Source: Candidatus Hydrogenedentota bacterium (GTDB lineage Bacteria > Hydrogenedentota > Hydrogenedentia > Hydrogenedentales > SLHB01). From it: 6,480 nucleotides of DNA. Below, piece after piece: positions 5,887-6,480 of this stretch. The notes beneath the pieces are model-generated. The model did not search any database. It worked only from the letters and a program-made list of their open reading frames with translations, and was not told where the DNA came from. The translations under genes and the position numbers were made by a program. How positions within the stretch are numbered: position 1 is the stretch's first letter; every line of letters begins with the position of its first letter. The stretch spans positions 1 through 6,480 of the forward strand of contig PUOI01000362.1 in NCBI GenBank assembly GCA_003552765.1, in the 5' to 3' direction.

Positions 5887-6480
5887 TTACCAGTACGGCC
5901 GTTTGTCCTCGTCGAAATCACTGTCGTTCACCCAGCCCGTGGGTGGGGGATCGCCTTCCACGTGTTGCCGGTAGAAGTTGCGCTGGCCTTCGTTGGCGTA
6001 CGGGTATTGGTCGAAGACGTGGCCCTCGCCGAACATGCGGGGATCGCCTTGTTCCTTGAGCGTGGCGTATAGCTGTTCCTTGAGATCCGCTTTGACGTCC
6101 GCGTATTCGGGATCATCGGCGAGATTGTTCACGCAATCGGGGTCCTCCCGAACGTCGAACAACTGTTCGGCGGGCCGCTTGCCGAAGTTCAGCCGCCAAT
6201 AGTGATGCGCCTCGGGATCCCAGCACGTCTCCAGGACCGCCGTCTTCGTCGGACTGCCATCGCAATTGAGGTAGCCTGTCTCTGGATTGCCCGCGGGCCA
6301 CCGGTCCGGCTCAAAGTTGCGGACGTACAGCATGCCTTCCCTAATAATACCCCGCGCCGGATACCCCCAATCGAGCGGCCGGCCCACGTCGTGACGCTCC
6401 TTTCCAAGCAACAAACCATTGCGTTCCGGCTCCACCTGACCGCTTTGCCCGCTCTCGAGAATCCGCAGAAGCGAGCTTCC
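5887..6480 (-). CDS. Sulfatase, heparan N-sulfatase-like (C-terminal part; 5' end outside window)
   Basis: The last 197 codons of a type I sulfatase are present, open to the right edge of the window ([22 protein letters not shown] at the edge, which exceeds any internal start). The segment has the KERHDVGRP motif at residues 27-35, then [19 protein letters not shown] and DGSPTKT. The usual sulfatase tail is [20 protein letters not shown], where the C-terminal domain summarises as L(Y/F)D-x-x-x-DP-x-x-x-NLA. This combination is typical of bacterial proteins annotated as heparan N-sulfatase or N-sulfoglucosamine sulfohydrolase, which remove sulfate from sulfated glycans in the periplasm or outside the cell. 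The catalytic Cys/Ser-x-Pro-x-Arg site, which is modified to formylglycine, would be in the missing N-terminal part, so activity cannot be judged. A GTG at 6435 could be mistaken for a start, but the family sequence continues upstream of it. The gene has its own terminator and is not part of the efflux operon. Subfamily and substrate are inferred. Confidence 0.9.
   Translation of the reverse strand, partial: GSSLLRILESGQSGQVEPERNGLLLGKERHDVGRPLDWGYPARGIIREGMLYVRNFEPDRWPAGNPETGYLNCDGSPTKTAVLETCWDPEAHHYWRLNFGKRPAEQLFDVREDPDCVNNLADDPEYADVKADLKEQLYATLKEQGDPRMFGEGHVFDQYPYANEGQRNFYRQHVEGDPPPTGWVNDSDFDEDKRPYW

Noticed and set aside
6433..6435. GTG at 6435 as the sulfatase start
   Set aside because: The same frame stays open to the window edge and the upstream residues match the family's usual LL-x-x-L-x-SG-x-SGQV segment, so this is an internal Val codon.
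1..6480. CRISPR array, tRNA/rRNA genes, transposase, phage or defence genes
   Set aside because: No spaced direct repeats, no tRNA-like cloverleaf or rRNA sequence, and no transposase, integrase or defence-type proteins were recognised in any frame.

Overview
The window reads as part of a chromosome from a Gram-negative (two-membrane), moderately GC-rich environmental bacterium. Every convincing gene is on the minus strand. An RND drug pump, an outer-membrane channel lipoprotein and a heparan-N-sulfatase-like sulfatase together suggest a polysaccharide-degrading heterotroph. Such sulfatases are common in the Planctomycetes-Verrucomicrobia-Lentisphaerae group and in sulfatase-rich candidate phyla. 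That placement is an inference from gene content; there is no marker gene here.

Layout, following minus-strand transcription from right to left: (1) 6480-5887 holds the last 197 codons of a sulfatase whose 5' end lies outside the window, followed by a strong intrinsic terminator (5821-5866). (2) 5866-5666 is intergenic. It carries a well-formed sigma70-type promoter (TTGACA, 17 bp, TACGAT) and, around the predicted +1, two partly overlapping 14-bp inverted repeats that are good operator candidates. (3) 5665-5015 is a TetR/AcrR-type repressor. (4) After 30 bp, 4984-1820 is a full-length 1054-aa RND transporter of the HAE1 (AcrB/MexB-like) class. (5) After an 85-bp gap, 1734 leftward is a TolC/OprM-family outer-membrane efflux lipoprotein. 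It is best started at a TTG codon with a good Shine-Dalgarno, not at the more distal ATG at 1839.

Genes 3 to 5 look like one self-regulated efflux operon: the repressor would control its own promoter, the RND protein would be the proton-driven inner-membrane pump, and the TolC-like protein the exit duct. The periplasmic adaptor (membrane fusion protein) that such a pump needs is not in the window. It would have to be further left or elsewhere in the genome.

The most notable observation is at 70-72. The TolC-like frame is cut by an in-frame TAA, yet the same frame stays open from 69 to the window edge and encodes a textbook continuation of the family (DRYEVGLITHLDVLQVQ). The channel gene therefore appears to be broken by a single nonsense codon, or the base is a sequence error or strain polymorphism. 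I see no evidence of a new class of biological system here. The window is a recognisable efflux operon with some unusual details.
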